Positions 15,013 to 22,971 of a stretch of DNA of 24,694 nt are shown piece after piece (position 1 is the stretch's first letter; each line of letters starts with the position of its first letter). The stretch covers positions 1 through 24,694 of the forward strand of contig DATDXW010000016.1 of the NCBI GenBank assembly GCA_035289125.1, written 5' to 3'. Both the position numbers and the translations under genes were made by a program. The notes under the pieces were generated by a model. That model made no database searches. It was not told the DNA's origin and saw nothing but the letters and a program-made list of their open reading frames with translations. The stretch comes from JACQID01 sp035289125. GTDB taxonomy: Archaea; Aenigmatarchaeota; Aenigmatarchaeia; GW2011-AR5.

Positions 15013-15501
15013 ATGGTTTCCGTTCCTGTTATTGCCGGCGCGTTCGTGGTCATGTTGCTCATCGCGGGCGGCTTCGTATATTTCACAGTATTTTCGCCGC
15101 CCGGCGAAAAGCAGTCCATCGAGAAGCCTTTGCTTTCCGAGGGCGAACCCATGGCAGAACGCCACGTCGCATGGCTTGCCAATGAGATAGGCGCATATAA
15201 GATTCACGCATCGCCCACAGGAGAGAAAGCCATCTTTGAAGTAGTGGTAGAAGGAATTATATTCTCGGTTACAACGGAAGGCGGCGTCCCTGTTGTATTC
15301 CAGAGCGCAGCGGAAAGCCCCGACCTGCGTATCACGGCGTCGCGCGCCGCGTTCGGGAAGATAATGAATTCGCAGAATCTTTCGCAGACGATAGCCAGTT
15401 TATACGGCAGCGGCGAGATAAGCATCGCCATCGAGAAAGACGAAGCGACGCTGGCACTCAAGGGTTACAAGGCGGTTTACGACGCGTTTGCGAACGTATA
15501 A
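15013..15501 (+). CDS. Membrane-anchored protein with SCP2-like domain
   Basis: This 162-aa protein has one N-terminal membrane helix (about residues 4-27, VPVIAGAFVVMLLIAGGFVYF), then a soluble domain. The soluble part has alternating strands (AIFEVVVEGIIFSVTTEGG), PDLRITASRAAFGKIM, LSQTIASLYGSGEISI and a final helix KGYKAVYDAF. This order (strand-rich sheet, 'PDlrit' helix, 'G-x-I-x-I' strand) resembles the sterol-carrier-protein-2 fold that binds hydrophobic ligands. The assignment is by pattern and tentative. It is followed by a lipoprotein and a secreted peptidase on the same strand, so an envelope role is likely. Confidence 0.55.
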   Translation: MVSVPVIAGAFVVMLLIAGGFVYFTVFSPPGEKQSIEKPLLSEGEPMAERHVAWLANEIGAYKIHASPTGEKAIFEVVVEGIIFSVTTEGGVPVVFQSAAESPDLRITASRAAFGKIMNSQNLSQTIASLYGSGEISIAIEKDEATLALKGYKAVYDAFANV

Positions 15502-15524
15502 ATATCACGTCAGAAAATAAGAGT

Positions 15525-15731
15525 ATGCCGCCAAAAGTTTTGTTGGTATTTCTGTTAATATCCGTAATTCTAATAGCAGGATGCGCCCAAAGGCTTGGAG
15601 ACGCCCCGAAGGAAAATACATCATTGGAAGAATTACGAAAAACAGCCGAGCGTAATTTTGACAGGCCGCCGTCTGATATAAAAGAAGCTTCGCTGCCAGA
15701 AGACTCAATCGCGTCTATTGAACCTTGGTGA
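15525..15731 (+). CDS. Small lipoprotein
   Basis: This 68-aa protein has a signal peptide KVLLVFLLISVILIAGC with lipobox LIAG-C at Cys20, then a short charged, acidic mature part with no recognisable domain. Lipid anchoring at the outer face of the membrane is expected from the motif. It starts 23 nt after the SCP2-like gene and ends 13 nt before the ATG of the large peptidase gene, so the three probably form an operon. Confidence 0.7.
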   Translation: MPPKVLLVFLLISVILIAGCAQRLGDAPKENTSLEELRKTAERNFDRPPSDIKEASLPEDSIASIEPW

Positions 15732-15744
15732 GAAAGCAGCTAAT

Positions 15745-18700
15745 ATGGTTGATAAAATGCGTTCAAAAATGATGGCAATTCTCATCTTGAGCGTAATAGT
15801 CTCGCTTTCTTTCGCATATCCGTTTCAGGATTTGCTTGATGGAACGTGGAATCCAACGGCGCGCGCCACCTGCGGCGGGACGTGCTTCAATGGCTATTCT
15901 TTCACGTCCTGCGCCGCGAACCAAGTATGCGTCTATCCGGACGACAGCGACTACGGCTCGTGCATCGCAAGCGATGAGTGCGCCGGGGCGACGACCACGA
16001 CGGCGCCGTCATGCACGAACGATTGTTCAGCAGGGGCATCTTACTGCTCAGGTGCGAGCGCGATAAGGACATGCGGCAATTACGACAGCGACTCGTGCTT
16101 GGAGTGGTCCACGTCATCGTGCCCGTCGGGCGCGACCTGTGAATATGCAGGAGCGACGCCTTACTGCTACACGCCCTCGGCTGCGACGACCACGACTTCG
16201 TGCATACCTTATACTTACTGCTCCGGGAGCAGCGTCTATACGCGCACTTCGTCGTGCGTGACGAATTATGTGACAACGTGCGCAGGCACATGCTCGGACG
16301 GCGCGTGCGTTGCAGCGGCAACGACGACCACGACAATCGCAACACCTCCGCCTACAACCACTACGATTGCTTCCCCGGTGGCGACAACGACGACTACTGT
16401 GCCTTCTTCCGTGACCACAACGACGTCGTGCCTTCCATATACTTACTGCTCCGGGAGCAGCGTCTATACGCGCTCAAGCTCGTGCGTGACGAATTACGTG
16501 ACGACCTGCTCCTCTGGTCAGAGCTGCGTGAACGGGGCGTGCGTTGCAGCGGCAACGACGACAACAGTCCCGTCATCTGCATTCGTCACGACTACCACCG
16601 TAGCGGGCGGCGCGACCACTGTACCGGCATCTTCTGCTACAACGACGATGCCAGCGGCTGCTTCGGCAACGACGACTCTACCAAGCAGTTATTCAACCAC
16701 TACTACCATAGCGGGTACCGGCACGGCTTTTAATTTATGCACTCCGGCATCATACTGCTCTGGCAATGAGGTTTGGTTCAAACTTCCTTCCTGCGAGGCG
16801 ACTAAAATAGAAACATGTACTCAAGACAAAAACTGTTTGTCAGGCAAATGCGTGGCAACGAAACAGACAACAACGACTATTTCTTCAACCGCTATACAAT
16901 CCTGCACGGACAAATGCTCTACTGCCGGTAAAATCGTGTGTTTGGGCGGAACGCTTTATCTAACCTGTGGCAATTACGATGCAGACCCGTGCCTAAAATT
17001 ATCGAATCTGAGAGAGTGTCCCAACGGAGAGATATGCAAGTCTCTTGATAACGGTGAAGATGGATGCGCCGCCGTAACAAAAAGCACGTCATCGTCCACG
17101 TCGGCTACACCGAGCGTAGTTCCTATAGGGCCATCGGGGATAGGAGCTTATTATGAAATTTACAGTGACAAGATAATCATAAAATGGACTAATCCCTCGT
17201 TGGGAGCATACTATATTGATATAAAAACTGCCGATTCTTCTGCGCGGAATATTTATATTGCACTCAATAAGGTCGAATCAGTCTCATTGAATTTCAATGA
17301 ATTGCGCCTGAAAGGAGACGAAATCTTAATAGGGCAGTTTAAAGAAATAATAGATGGTTTTGTTGTAGACGAATATCCTACGTTTGAAATAGACTTGTCC
17401 GGAAAGAATCCCCCTCGCGAACTGGAAAAACCATCGCAAAAACAAAAAGACGGGCAGAAGCCGCAACCGGTAACAAAACGATGGACTAATCCCACTGCGC
17501 CGAATGGTTTGGTCAAATATCTGTCTGGCGATTTCACAGATACAGACGGAGACGGGATGACGGATGTTGCGGAAACAAAATACGGGTTTAACCTTAATGA
17601 TCCGAGCAGTTTTCCCGCGGAACCGGAACTGGTAGAGAATAAACTCCCCATTGAGTCATCAGAAATAGGCGCTTATTATGAAGTTTACCGTGGAAAGATA
17701 ATCATCAAATGGAGCGAATCTCCAGACGTGGATTATAGTCTTCACTTAAAAACTTCCGATTCCTCCTCATGGAACATATATTACGGCGGGCATTATATTG
17801 ATTCTGCGGAAGTGAATTTCAATAAATTCAACCTGAAGGGAAACGAAAAATTGGTCGGAAGTTTCGGCAAAAGTGATAAGGACGGAAACTTCGTAGAACA
17901 ATATTCCGAATTTGAAATAGACTTGTCTCATGTCAAATTCCCGCAGATTTCCGACATAGGCGCCCCCGACAACAGAATAAGCTATACATTTTCCAGCGAT
18001 TTCCCCGAAGACGCCGAAAGCAAGTACAGGGAGTTTCTGAAAAGGGTTCTGCCTATCATGTATTCGTATCTCGGGCCTCCGGCAGAGAGTATCAATGTCT
18101 TAATCAAAAATATGGGCGAGGATACCGATTACTTCATGATTGTAGACAACGGCAGGACTTTTCTGTCAGACACGGATTTCATACCGAGATTGATAGTCCA
18201 CGAACTTGTCCATGCATGGAAAGGCGGTTACACCATCACGTCTGACAAAAATTGGGAATATGACAAGGCGTTAAGCGGCTTTGAAGAAGGCGGCGCAGAA
18301 GGCCTGGCATTTGAGATAATACATGAATATGTGCGTGATTACCCCAACGATGTTGCTACCGAACAATTGTTGAACTATAAGCCGTTCCAATATTGGAGTA
18401 AATCTACTACTTATTACGATTCACTGAAAAATCTAAGGTGGACTGGAGCAGGTCAATTCTGGACGGATAACGACGCAGCTTATATTAGATATTCTATTTC
18501 GGCTACAACGATTCAGATGATGATTAAAGAAAATCCCGATTTTATGAAACAGTTTCTATCCATGTATTACAAAAGGATTAGGGAAAATCCGGACTGGCGG
18601 CCAAACAGAGGAGACATTATTGACATGTGGGCGGCGCTGGTGCCGGCATTAAACGGATACCCTCTCAAAGAATACCTTAATACTATACCCGTATTTAATG

Positions 18701-19449
18701 GTAGAAACCTAGACAGGGGAATATATGCATTGACCGAGATTCGTCCATACGGAGCTATTGGTGATCAACAATTTGCGGTTAGTTACGCCGCTCCTAATGG
18801 CAGGCTCTGGGATATTGAAGAAAACGATATAAAGAAAATACCCAAATGGGTGAAAGTCGTAAAAGGGAGTGACGGGTATTATTATATGGATTTTCAAGAT
18901 TCAATTTTCATGGTTGAGGTCGCTAACGCACATGGACAACAGACAATTTATAGTTTCAAAACTATTTGGAAGAGACACCCTAACGGTTTGCCTACTGGTT
19001 ATGGGTGGGTCGGCCCGGAAGAATTAAATATGGAAAATTTCCCTATAGGATTGTATAAAGAAACAGTGACTTTCACTGACTACCTGCCATATGACAGCGA
19101 AGCCAGTGACACGTTTTATTTCTTCGGGCTAAAGGGCTTTTCCCAGAACAGAGCTAACGAATATGTCATAATGATAGGTGTGGACGGTGTGCCTTCCGGC
19201 ACGGCGGAAATATATATTGATGGAGTGAAATACACTGCTCCGATAATTAACGGCGCGGCCGTTTTTACGTCAACGGAATGGAAATTCGACATGCAAGGCA
19301 GGGTTTTAATCACTATCACGAATGCAGACGGCATATCCAAGACTTATTACAGGACTATAGTAGAGAGCGGTACGTATCATTTATATTACCAGCAGCAATT
19401 CATCATAGTTGACATAGGTTTTAACGGTATAGAAGACCAGTTTGAATAA
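15745..19449 (+). CDS. Large secreted Cys/Thr-rich protein with HExxH metallopeptidase domain
   Basis: 1234 aa from ATG 15745, preceded by GGTGAG; a TTG at 15718 would overlap the lipoprotein gene and is less likely. The signal peptide is MMAILILSVIVSLSFA. Residues 30-450 are five Cys-rich modules joined by Thr-rich linkers (runs such as ATTTTT). Two modules near residues 153 and 229 are near-identical copies. Two related beta domains begin IGAYYEIY (466) and IGAYYEVY (641), and between them a calcium-loop-like DTDGDG starts at 599. The C-terminal part holds H819-E820-L-V-H823 with E848 or E852 in FEEGGAEGLA as third zinc ligand, a gluzincin-like arrangement. No C-terminal membrane helix is present, so it is released or held non-covalently. 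Probable roles are attachment or degradation of extracellular protein (inference). Confidence 0.8.
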   Translation: MVDKMRSKMMAILILSVIVSLSFAYPFQDLLDGTWNPTARATCGGTCFNGYSFTSCAANQVCVYPDDSDYGSCIASDECAGATTTTAPSCTNDCSAGASYCSGASAIRTCGNYDSDSCLEWSTSSCPSGATCEYAGATPYCYTPSAATTTTSCIPYTYCSGSSVYTRTSSCVTNYVTTCAGTCSDGACVAAATTTTTIATPPPTTTTIASPVATTTTTVPSSVTTTTSCLPYTYCSGSSVYTRSSSCVTNYVTTCSSGQSCVNGACVAAATTTTVPSSAFVTTTTVAGGATTVPASSATTTMPAAASATTTLPSSYSTTTTIAGTGTAFNLCTPASYCSGNEVWFKLPSCEATKIETCTQDKNCLSGKCVATKQTTTTISSTAIQSCTDKCSTAGKIVCLGGTLYLTCGNYDADPCLKLSNLRECPNGEICKSLDNGEDGCAAVTKSTSSSTSATPSVVPIGPSGIGAYYEIYSDKIIIKWTNPSLGAYYIDIKTADSSARNIYIALNKVESVSLNFNELRLKGDEILIGQFKEIIDGFVVDEYPTFEIDLSGKNPPRELEKPSQKQKDGQKPQPVTKRWTNPTAPNGLVKYLSGDFTDTDGDGMTDVAETKYGFNLNDPSSFPAEPELVENKLPIESSEIGAYYEVYRGKIIIKWSESPDVDYSLHLKTSDSSSWNIYYGGHYIDSAEVNFNKFNLKGNEKLVGSFGKSDKDGNFVEQYSEFEIDLSHVKFPQISDIGAPDNRISYTFSSDFPEDAESKYREFLKRVLPIMYSYLGPPAESINVLIKNMGEDTDYFMIVDNGRTFLSDTDFIPRLIVHELVHAWKGGYTITSDKNWEYDKALSGFEEGGAEGLAFEIIHEYVRDYPNDVATEQLLNYKPFQYWSKSTTYYDSLKNLRWTGAGQFWTDNDAAYIRYSISATTIQMMIKENPDFMKQFLSMYYKRIRENPDWRPNRGDIIDMWAALVPALNGYPLKEYLNTIPVFNGRNLDRGIYALTEIRPYGAIGDQQFAVSYAAPNGRLWDIEENDIKKIPKWVKVVKGSDGYYYMDFQDSIFMVEVANAHGQQTIYSFKTIWKRHPNGLPTGYGWVGPEELNMENFPIGLYKETVTFTDYLPYDSEASDTFYFFGLKGFSQNRANEYVIMIGVDGVPSGTAEIYIDGVKYTAPIINGAAVFTSTEWKFDMQGRVLITITNADGISKTYYRTIVESGTYHLYYQQQFIIVDIGFNGIEDQFE
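16201..16290 (+). repeat. Direct repeat copy 1 inside the metallopeptidase gene
   Basis: A stretch of about 90 bp encoding a Cys-rich module (P-Y-T-Y-C-S-G-S-S-V-Y-T-R) recurs at 16429-16518 with only a handful of differences, offset by 228 nt (76 codons). It is a recent in-frame module duplication. Confidence 0.8.
16429..16518 (+). repeat. Direct repeat copy 2 inside the metallopeptidase gene
   Basis: This is the second copy of the Cys-rich module at 16201-16290. Most differences are synonymous or in the TSS/SSS segment, and the Thr-rich linker lies between the copies. Confidence 0.8.
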
Positions 19450-19486
19450 CCGAGCGCCTTCTTATTCGTTCACAACAAGAAATTAT

Positions 19487-19751
19487 ATGCCAAATCACGT
19501 AGAAATGCGCGAGTCGCTTGCGTATTTTGATACGTTTCTGGCAATCCTAACACGACTATAACGGGAAATGTTATCTACCCAAAAACAGGCACCCGTCTGC
19601 CAAAGAGATAATAAATGCCGGTTACTGGCGTCATTTGCAGCCCTACGGAGGCAATGTAGATTATGCGTTGCGGCATTATATGCATGAAATGACGAAACTA
19701 ATTGCGCGGATACTATCTCCGTGCATTACCGGTTCGCGACTATTTCAATGA
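19487..19751 (+). pseudogene. Decayed coding sequence with two single-base frameshifts
   Basis: The frame opens MPNHVEMRESLAYFDTFL at 19487. It continues after a 1-nt loss near 19543 as GNPNTTITGNVIYPKTGTRLPK. After a second 1-nt loss near 19606 it continues as EIINAGYWRHLQPYGGNVDY followed by ALRHYMHEMTKLIARI, ending at TGA 19751. The joined protein reads smoothly, with few gaps and balanced composition, as expected for a recently broken gene. I do not recognise the family. The end runs into the convergent YchF gene. Confidence 0.4.
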
Positions 19752-20907
19752 CGTCCCCGGCTTTTAGCCTGTGTTCTTTTCCGACTGTCATCTTCGTTTT
19801 GACGTCTATCGCGCGGATGAATTTTTCGCCAATGTCCGTGTGGATTTTATACGCGAAGTCCAGCGCCGTTGAGCCCGGCGGCATTAGGAAGCAGTCCGGC
19901 AGCACGCGTCCGTCCTTGTCCGTCAATTTATTCAACCCGCCGGGAAAGACCGGGAAAAAGCCAAGTAGCGTGAACACGGTGTCATTCAGAACGCGTTGAA
20001 TGCCCGTGCTTCCGTATTTCTTCATGACATTCTGTATGAACTCCAGCGCTGCTTTTTGCTTGTCGGTCGCGTTGCCCGTTATCTCGAACGTTGAGTCGCC
20101 CGGCAGATATTTTATTATTCCCGCTTTTTGCGCCTGCCGCAGCGCCAGTTCTGCATCAGATGAGCACGGGACTATCGGCAGGTGCGGGAATTCTTTCTTG
20201 AGGCGTTGCAGATTTTCATCCGCTTCCGGCAAATCCATCTTATTCGCCGCTATAAGCATAGGTTTCGTTTTCAACCGGAGCTCCTTGCACAATTTCAGCA
20301 ATTGCTCATCATTCCACGACGCCGGTTTTTCCTCCGGCAACTTTAATTTAATTATGGAGTCTTTCGCCATTTTCTCTTTCACGCCGAATGAAGACATCTG
20401 CTCGGCTATCACTTTTTCCACGGAGCCATTGTGCTGGAGCGAGCGCGACAGCTTTGCCCATCCTCTCTTGAGCACGGCGAGATACCAGTAATCCAGCTCG
20501 TCTTCCAGAAACCGCACGTCTTCCACAGGGTCGTAGTTCGTTGCCTTTTCGCCTTTTTCATTCGTCGTTCCCGACGCGTCCACAACGTGAATAAGCGCGT
20601 CCGCCTGGTTTAAATCGTTAAGAAATTGGTTTCCCATGCCCTTTCCCTCGTGCGCTCCCGGCACGAGCCCGGCCACGTCCATCAATTCAACGGATACGAA
20701 CCTTACGCCATCCGCGCAGTAGCCGAAGCGCGGGTTGCACCTAACACCAAAGAAATTCTCAACACACTCCGTGCGGACGAAGCCTATATCGTGGTTCGGC
20801 TCTATCGTCGCAAACGGATAGTCCGCTATCTTCACGTCTGCGAGTGTCGCCGCCTTAAAGAACGTGCTCTTTCCGACGTTAGGTTTTCCTACGATTCCGA
20901 TGAGCAT
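19726..20907 (-). CDS. ychF: YchF/Obg-family GTP/ATP-binding protein with TGS domain
   Basis: This 393-aa protein has G1 GKPNVGKST at residues 7-15, switch region YPFATIEPNHDIG, G3 DVAGLVPGA and G4 NKMD. It ends with the TGS-type segment ALDFAYKIHTDIGEKF...AGDVIEIV. This is the archaeal branch of the OBG/YchF family, length typical, thought to act on ribosomes or nucleotide stress. The NKMD motif is kept, so nucleotide preference (ATP or GTP) is not decided. ATG 20907 lies about 25 nt downstream of the TATA element atatttaagt (20937-20928), so the message is leaderless. Confidence 0.92.
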   Translation of the reverse strand: MLIGIVGKPNVGKSTFFKAATLADVKIADYPFATIEPNHDIGFVRTECVENFFGVRCNPRFGYCADGVRFVSVELMDVAGLVPGAHEGKGMGNQFLNDLNQADALIHVVDASGTTNEKGEKATNYDPVEDVRFLEDELDYWYLAVLKRGWAKLSRSLQHNGSVEKVIAEQMSSFGVKEKMAKDSIIKLKLPEEKPASWNDEQLLKLCKELRLKTKPMLIAANKMDLPEADENLQRLKKEFPHLPIVPCSSDAELALRQAQKAGIIKYLPGDSTFEITGNATDKQKAALEFIQNVMKKYGSTGIQRVLNDTVFTLLGFFPVFPGGLNKLTDKDGRVLPDCFLMPPGSTALDFAYKIHTDIGEKFIRAIDVKTKMTVGKEHRLKAGDVIEIVANR

Positions 20908-20927
20908 GATAACAAGAAGGTAGTATA

Positions 20928-20937
20928 ACTTAAATAT
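20928..20937. promoter_or_regulatory. Divergent TATA element for ychF and a putative noncoding RNA
   Basis: acttaaatat reads as a TATA box on both strands. Minus-strand use gives leaderless ychF. Plus-strand use would start a transcript near 20960 into the hairpin-rich stretch. Confidence 0.5.
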
Positions 20938-20959
20938 CGAATTCCACCGTATAAACTAC

Positions 20960-21340
20960 CCACTGGTGCGAGGATGCACAATGCTGTATGACGGCTTCGC
21001 CGTCCAGTTCCTAAGCGTCAAGTTGCTCGTGGCAGGCGGTACGAAAGTGAAAGGATTTCCAACGCACGGTTCTGGCGTGCGGGTTCGTTTCAGTCTTTAC
21101 ACCCCGCAAACCGAAAGCCACCGCGGGTGGCTTGACGCACAGCGGTGCGTTACGGAAGAGAGACAGGGAGCGGATTAATGCGCCATTCCCCAACCAAACT
21201 ACAATAAGTAAAGCTGAAACCAAGCCCGTTAAAATTCACCGACGAAAAGTCATTTCCTACTTCTTTCCTAACGCCCGCCACTTTAGTGGCGGGATTATTT
21301 ACATCAAAGGGCAAATAAAATGTCCGATTAGTTGCTCTTC
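20960..21340 (+). ncRNA. Hairpin-rich noncoding region, putative structured RNA
   Basis: Over 300 nt with no believable protein on either strand but several strong hairpins. They are GACGGC/GCCGTC (20990-20995 with 20999-21004), GCACG/CGTGC (21064-21080), AGCCACC/GGTGGCT (21116-21132), ACGCAC/GTGCGT (21135-21150) and CCCGCCACT/AGTGGCGGG (21274-21282 with 21285-21293, 9 perfect bp, 2-nt loop). The region is more G/C-rich than other intergenic DNA. I could not find RNase P CR-I/CR-V or SRP GGAAGGAAGCAGC-type signatures. It may be an unassigned stable RNA, or hold ends of a lost IS200/605-like element. Confidence 0.4.
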
Positions 21341-21369
21341 AGAATATTTAAAGAGATTCCCGCCCCCTC

Positions 21370-21440
21370 GGTTTAAAAACTTCCACGAACGTTTGATAAT
21401 AAGGTGTGGAGGTGTGCATCGCATGGCAAAGAAGAAGTAA
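21370..21440 (+). other. Complete gene start (TATA, ribosome-binding site, ATG) leading to a 5-codon ORF
   Basis: TATA-like GTTTAAAAAC (21371-21380) is followed by GGAGGTG (21408-21414), then ATG 21423 and the reading M-A-K-K-K before TAA at 21438-21440. Signals are those of a well-expressed gene but the ORF is only five codons. A T-rich run follows at 21473-21489. It could be a truncated gene, a leader peptide or a small RNA. Confidence 0.3.
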
Positions 21441-21472
21441 ATTCTAAGCCATCGTCATTGGTCATAATTTAC

Positions 21473-21490
21473 CTATTTTCTTTTTTTCTT
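21473..21490 (+). terminator. T-rich terminator-like run
   Basis: The plus strand reads tattttctttttttctt, an archaeal-style oligo-T terminator for rightward transcripts, abutting the 3' end of the convergent MscS gene. Confidence 0.4.
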
Positions 21491-22352
21491 AACCTAACTT
21501 TATTCCTTCCTCTTTGAAGCGTTCCTTGACGCGCCACAGGACCTCAGAGCGTATGGAATCGCGGCGGTTTATGTTTCGTATCCAGAACCAGACTTCCAGC
21601 ACGCTCTTATCTTTGTCCACGCCCTTTATCAGCACTTTCGGCTCAAGCTTTTTCATATCCTTCGGCATTGAAAGAAGCGCCTCCAAAACGGACATGTGCC
21701 GCGACACTTTCGGTACGATATCGTTGTTCTCTATGCATATTTCCATTATTATCGCCCGCGCTTTTTCCACGTCGGCGTCAGGTGCTATCGGCACATCCAC
21801 GGTCGTCTTGATGTACTCGCCCTGCGTGTAGTTGATGACGGGATTGGAGAAAAATATAGTATTGGGGACGATGTAAATCCGCCCGTCAACGGAGCGCAAC
21901 TGCGTCCTTCGCAGCCCTATATTAAGCACCTTGCACACCGTGCCGTTAAATTCCACATAGTCTTTCTCGCGGAAAGGCCTGTCCAGTATCAGGAGAAATC
22001 CGGAGTAGTAATTTTGTATCATCTGTATCGAGCCGGACGCTATCACTATCCCGAGTAGCCCCAAGCTTGCCACAAGCTCGCTCACGTTGAACGACAGGAC
22101 GTAGGTTATGCCATAGCCTATGCCCACGAGATACGTAGAGTAAAGCAGCATTTTCGCAAGCAGGTAGGCGCCCCAGAACTTGATTTTCCGCATCTCCATG
22201 TATTTGACTATCAGCGAATACATGACGTTCCCGCCTACCGCCGACACAAGAATGACAAACACGAATATCGTTATCCTTTCCAGCGATATCGCGCCTATTT
22301 CCAGAGCCATAAGTGTGTTATAGGCTGACTCGTATTTATGGTTTCTCGGCAC
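21489..22352 (-). CDS. mscS: MscS-family mechanosensitive channel
   Basis: 287 aa. Three membrane helices are visible: ITIFVFVILVSAVGGNVMY, LLAKMLLYSTYLVGIGYGIT and the pore helix region LGLLGIVIASGSIQMIQNYYSG. The pore helix is followed by the beta-domain signature ILDRPFREKDYVEFNG, LRRTQLRSVDGRIYIVPN and SNPVINYT, then an alpha/beta C-terminal domain. MscS channels release small solutes under osmotic downshock. The pore helix is less Gly/Ala-rich than in E. coli MscS. The start is GTG 22352 or ATG 22310 (MALEIGAIS). The ATG costs only 14 residues and may be the real start. Confidence 0.9.
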   Translation of the reverse strand: MPRNHKYESAYNTLMALEIGAISLERITIFVFVILVSAVGGNVMYSLIVKYMEMRKIKFWGAYLLAKMLLYSTYLVGIGYGITYVLSFNVSELVASLGLLGIVIASGSIQMIQNYYSGFLLILDRPFREKDYVEFNGTVCKVLNIGLRRTQLRSVDGRIYIVPNTIFFSNPVINYTQGEYIKTTVDVPIAPDADVEKARAIIMEICIENNDIVPKVSRHMSVLEALLSMPKDMKKLEPKVLIKGVDKDKSVLEVWFWIRNINRRDSIRSEVLWRVKERFKEEGIKLG

Positions 22353-22570
22353 GTCAGGTAAGGAACGAACGATTCAGCGCTTTATCTTTTGAAATCTCGT
22401 TTAATTTCAATGGTTTCCTCGAAATGACCGCACACGAAGCATACGGCAGCAAATGCATACAGGAGCCATCTTCCCTTAACTTAAATATGGTTGTATCGTT
22501 TTGAAACGTCATGAAAGACCAAAACCGGCGTGATTTCGCTTAAAAACATTCCCAGCCTTATAATAAGAAG
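22353..22570. other. Intergenic region upstream of tRNA-Tyr and MscS
   Basis: No gene seen. It contains two plus-strand TATA-like elements, cttaaatat (about 22480-22489) and gcttaaaaac (22538-22547). The second is about 25 nt upstream of tRNA-Tyr and is its probable promoter. The first could start a short RNA near 22510. Confidence 0.4.
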
Positions 22571-22683
22571 CCCCCGATAGCTCAACGGCAGAGCGCACCG
22601 CTGTAGTCCTGCGCCTCGTGCGCAAGAATGTCAGCATTCTGCCAGAAACGGTGAGGTTCTGAGTTCAAATCTCAGTCGGGGGA
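22571..22683 (+). tRNA. tRNA-Tyr (anticodon GTA) with 41-nt intron at 37/38
   Basis: Acceptor CCCCCGA/TCGGGGG gives C1-G72 with discriminator A, the archaeal tyrosine identity pair. The D-arm is GCTC/GAGC, the anticodon stem CACCG/CGGTG, and the T-arm CTGAG TTCAAAT CTCAG. Loop CTGTAG...A is split by 41 nt (22607-22647). Mature length is 72 nt, no encoded CCA. Confidence 0.94.
22607..22647 (+). other. 41-nt intron of tRNA-Tyr
   Basis: The splice position 37/38 is canonical. Central helix CUG (32-34) pairs with CAG, with a U.C mismatch at the fourth pair. The intron body folds as two side-by-side hairpins, TGCGC/GCGCA and AGAATG/CATTCT, rather than one inner helix. Confidence 0.8.
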
Positions 22684-22752
22684 TGAGTAAATTCTTCATA
22701 TGCCTTTTTATTGCGCGTTCCAAGATAATCGCATTTTGCATTCATATTCTTA

Positions 22753-22971
22753 TCATAGACGTTCTATCAGTTCATCTACGCTTACATCCGCTTCGCTCAA
22801 AATTCTTTTCAGCATGCACCCGCAGGTAGGAAGAGGCATGGGGACTACTGTGCTTCTTCCGTCAGAATGCTGCATGAATACATGCGAACCTCTCTGCCTT
22901 ATAGGGCGAAAGCCCATCTTGGAAAGAGCCTTATGAATTTCCTTGCCCGAAAGAACAGGAAGTTTCGTCAT
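22753..22971 (-). CDS. hicA: HicA-family mRNA interferase toxin
   Basis: From ATG 22971 the protein is 72 aa and has the HicA dsRBD-like fold: SGKEIHKALSKMGFRPIRQRGSHVFMQH, with catalytic-type His30 in GSH, then VVPMP and a C-terminal ILSEADVSVDEL helix. HicA cleaves mRNA and tmRNA-like targets and is held by HicB. The ATG overlaps the hicB stop as ATGA, so antitoxin is translated first. A longer frame to 23037 lies within hicB and is rejected. The usual His in 'VPxH' reads Pro here. Confidence 0.88.
   Translation of the reverse strand: MTKLPVLSGKEIHKALSKMGFRPIRQRGSHVFMQHSDGRSTVVPMPLPTCGCMLKRILSEADVSVDELIERL

Noticed and set aside
16201..16518. CRISPR-like repeat
   Set aside because: There are only two copies, in frame inside a coding gene, with a coding linker between them.
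20960..21340. RNase P RNA or SRP RNA
   Set aside because: The universal GGAAAGUCC-like and ACAGAA-like elements of RNase P and the SRP helix 8 signature were not found on either strand.
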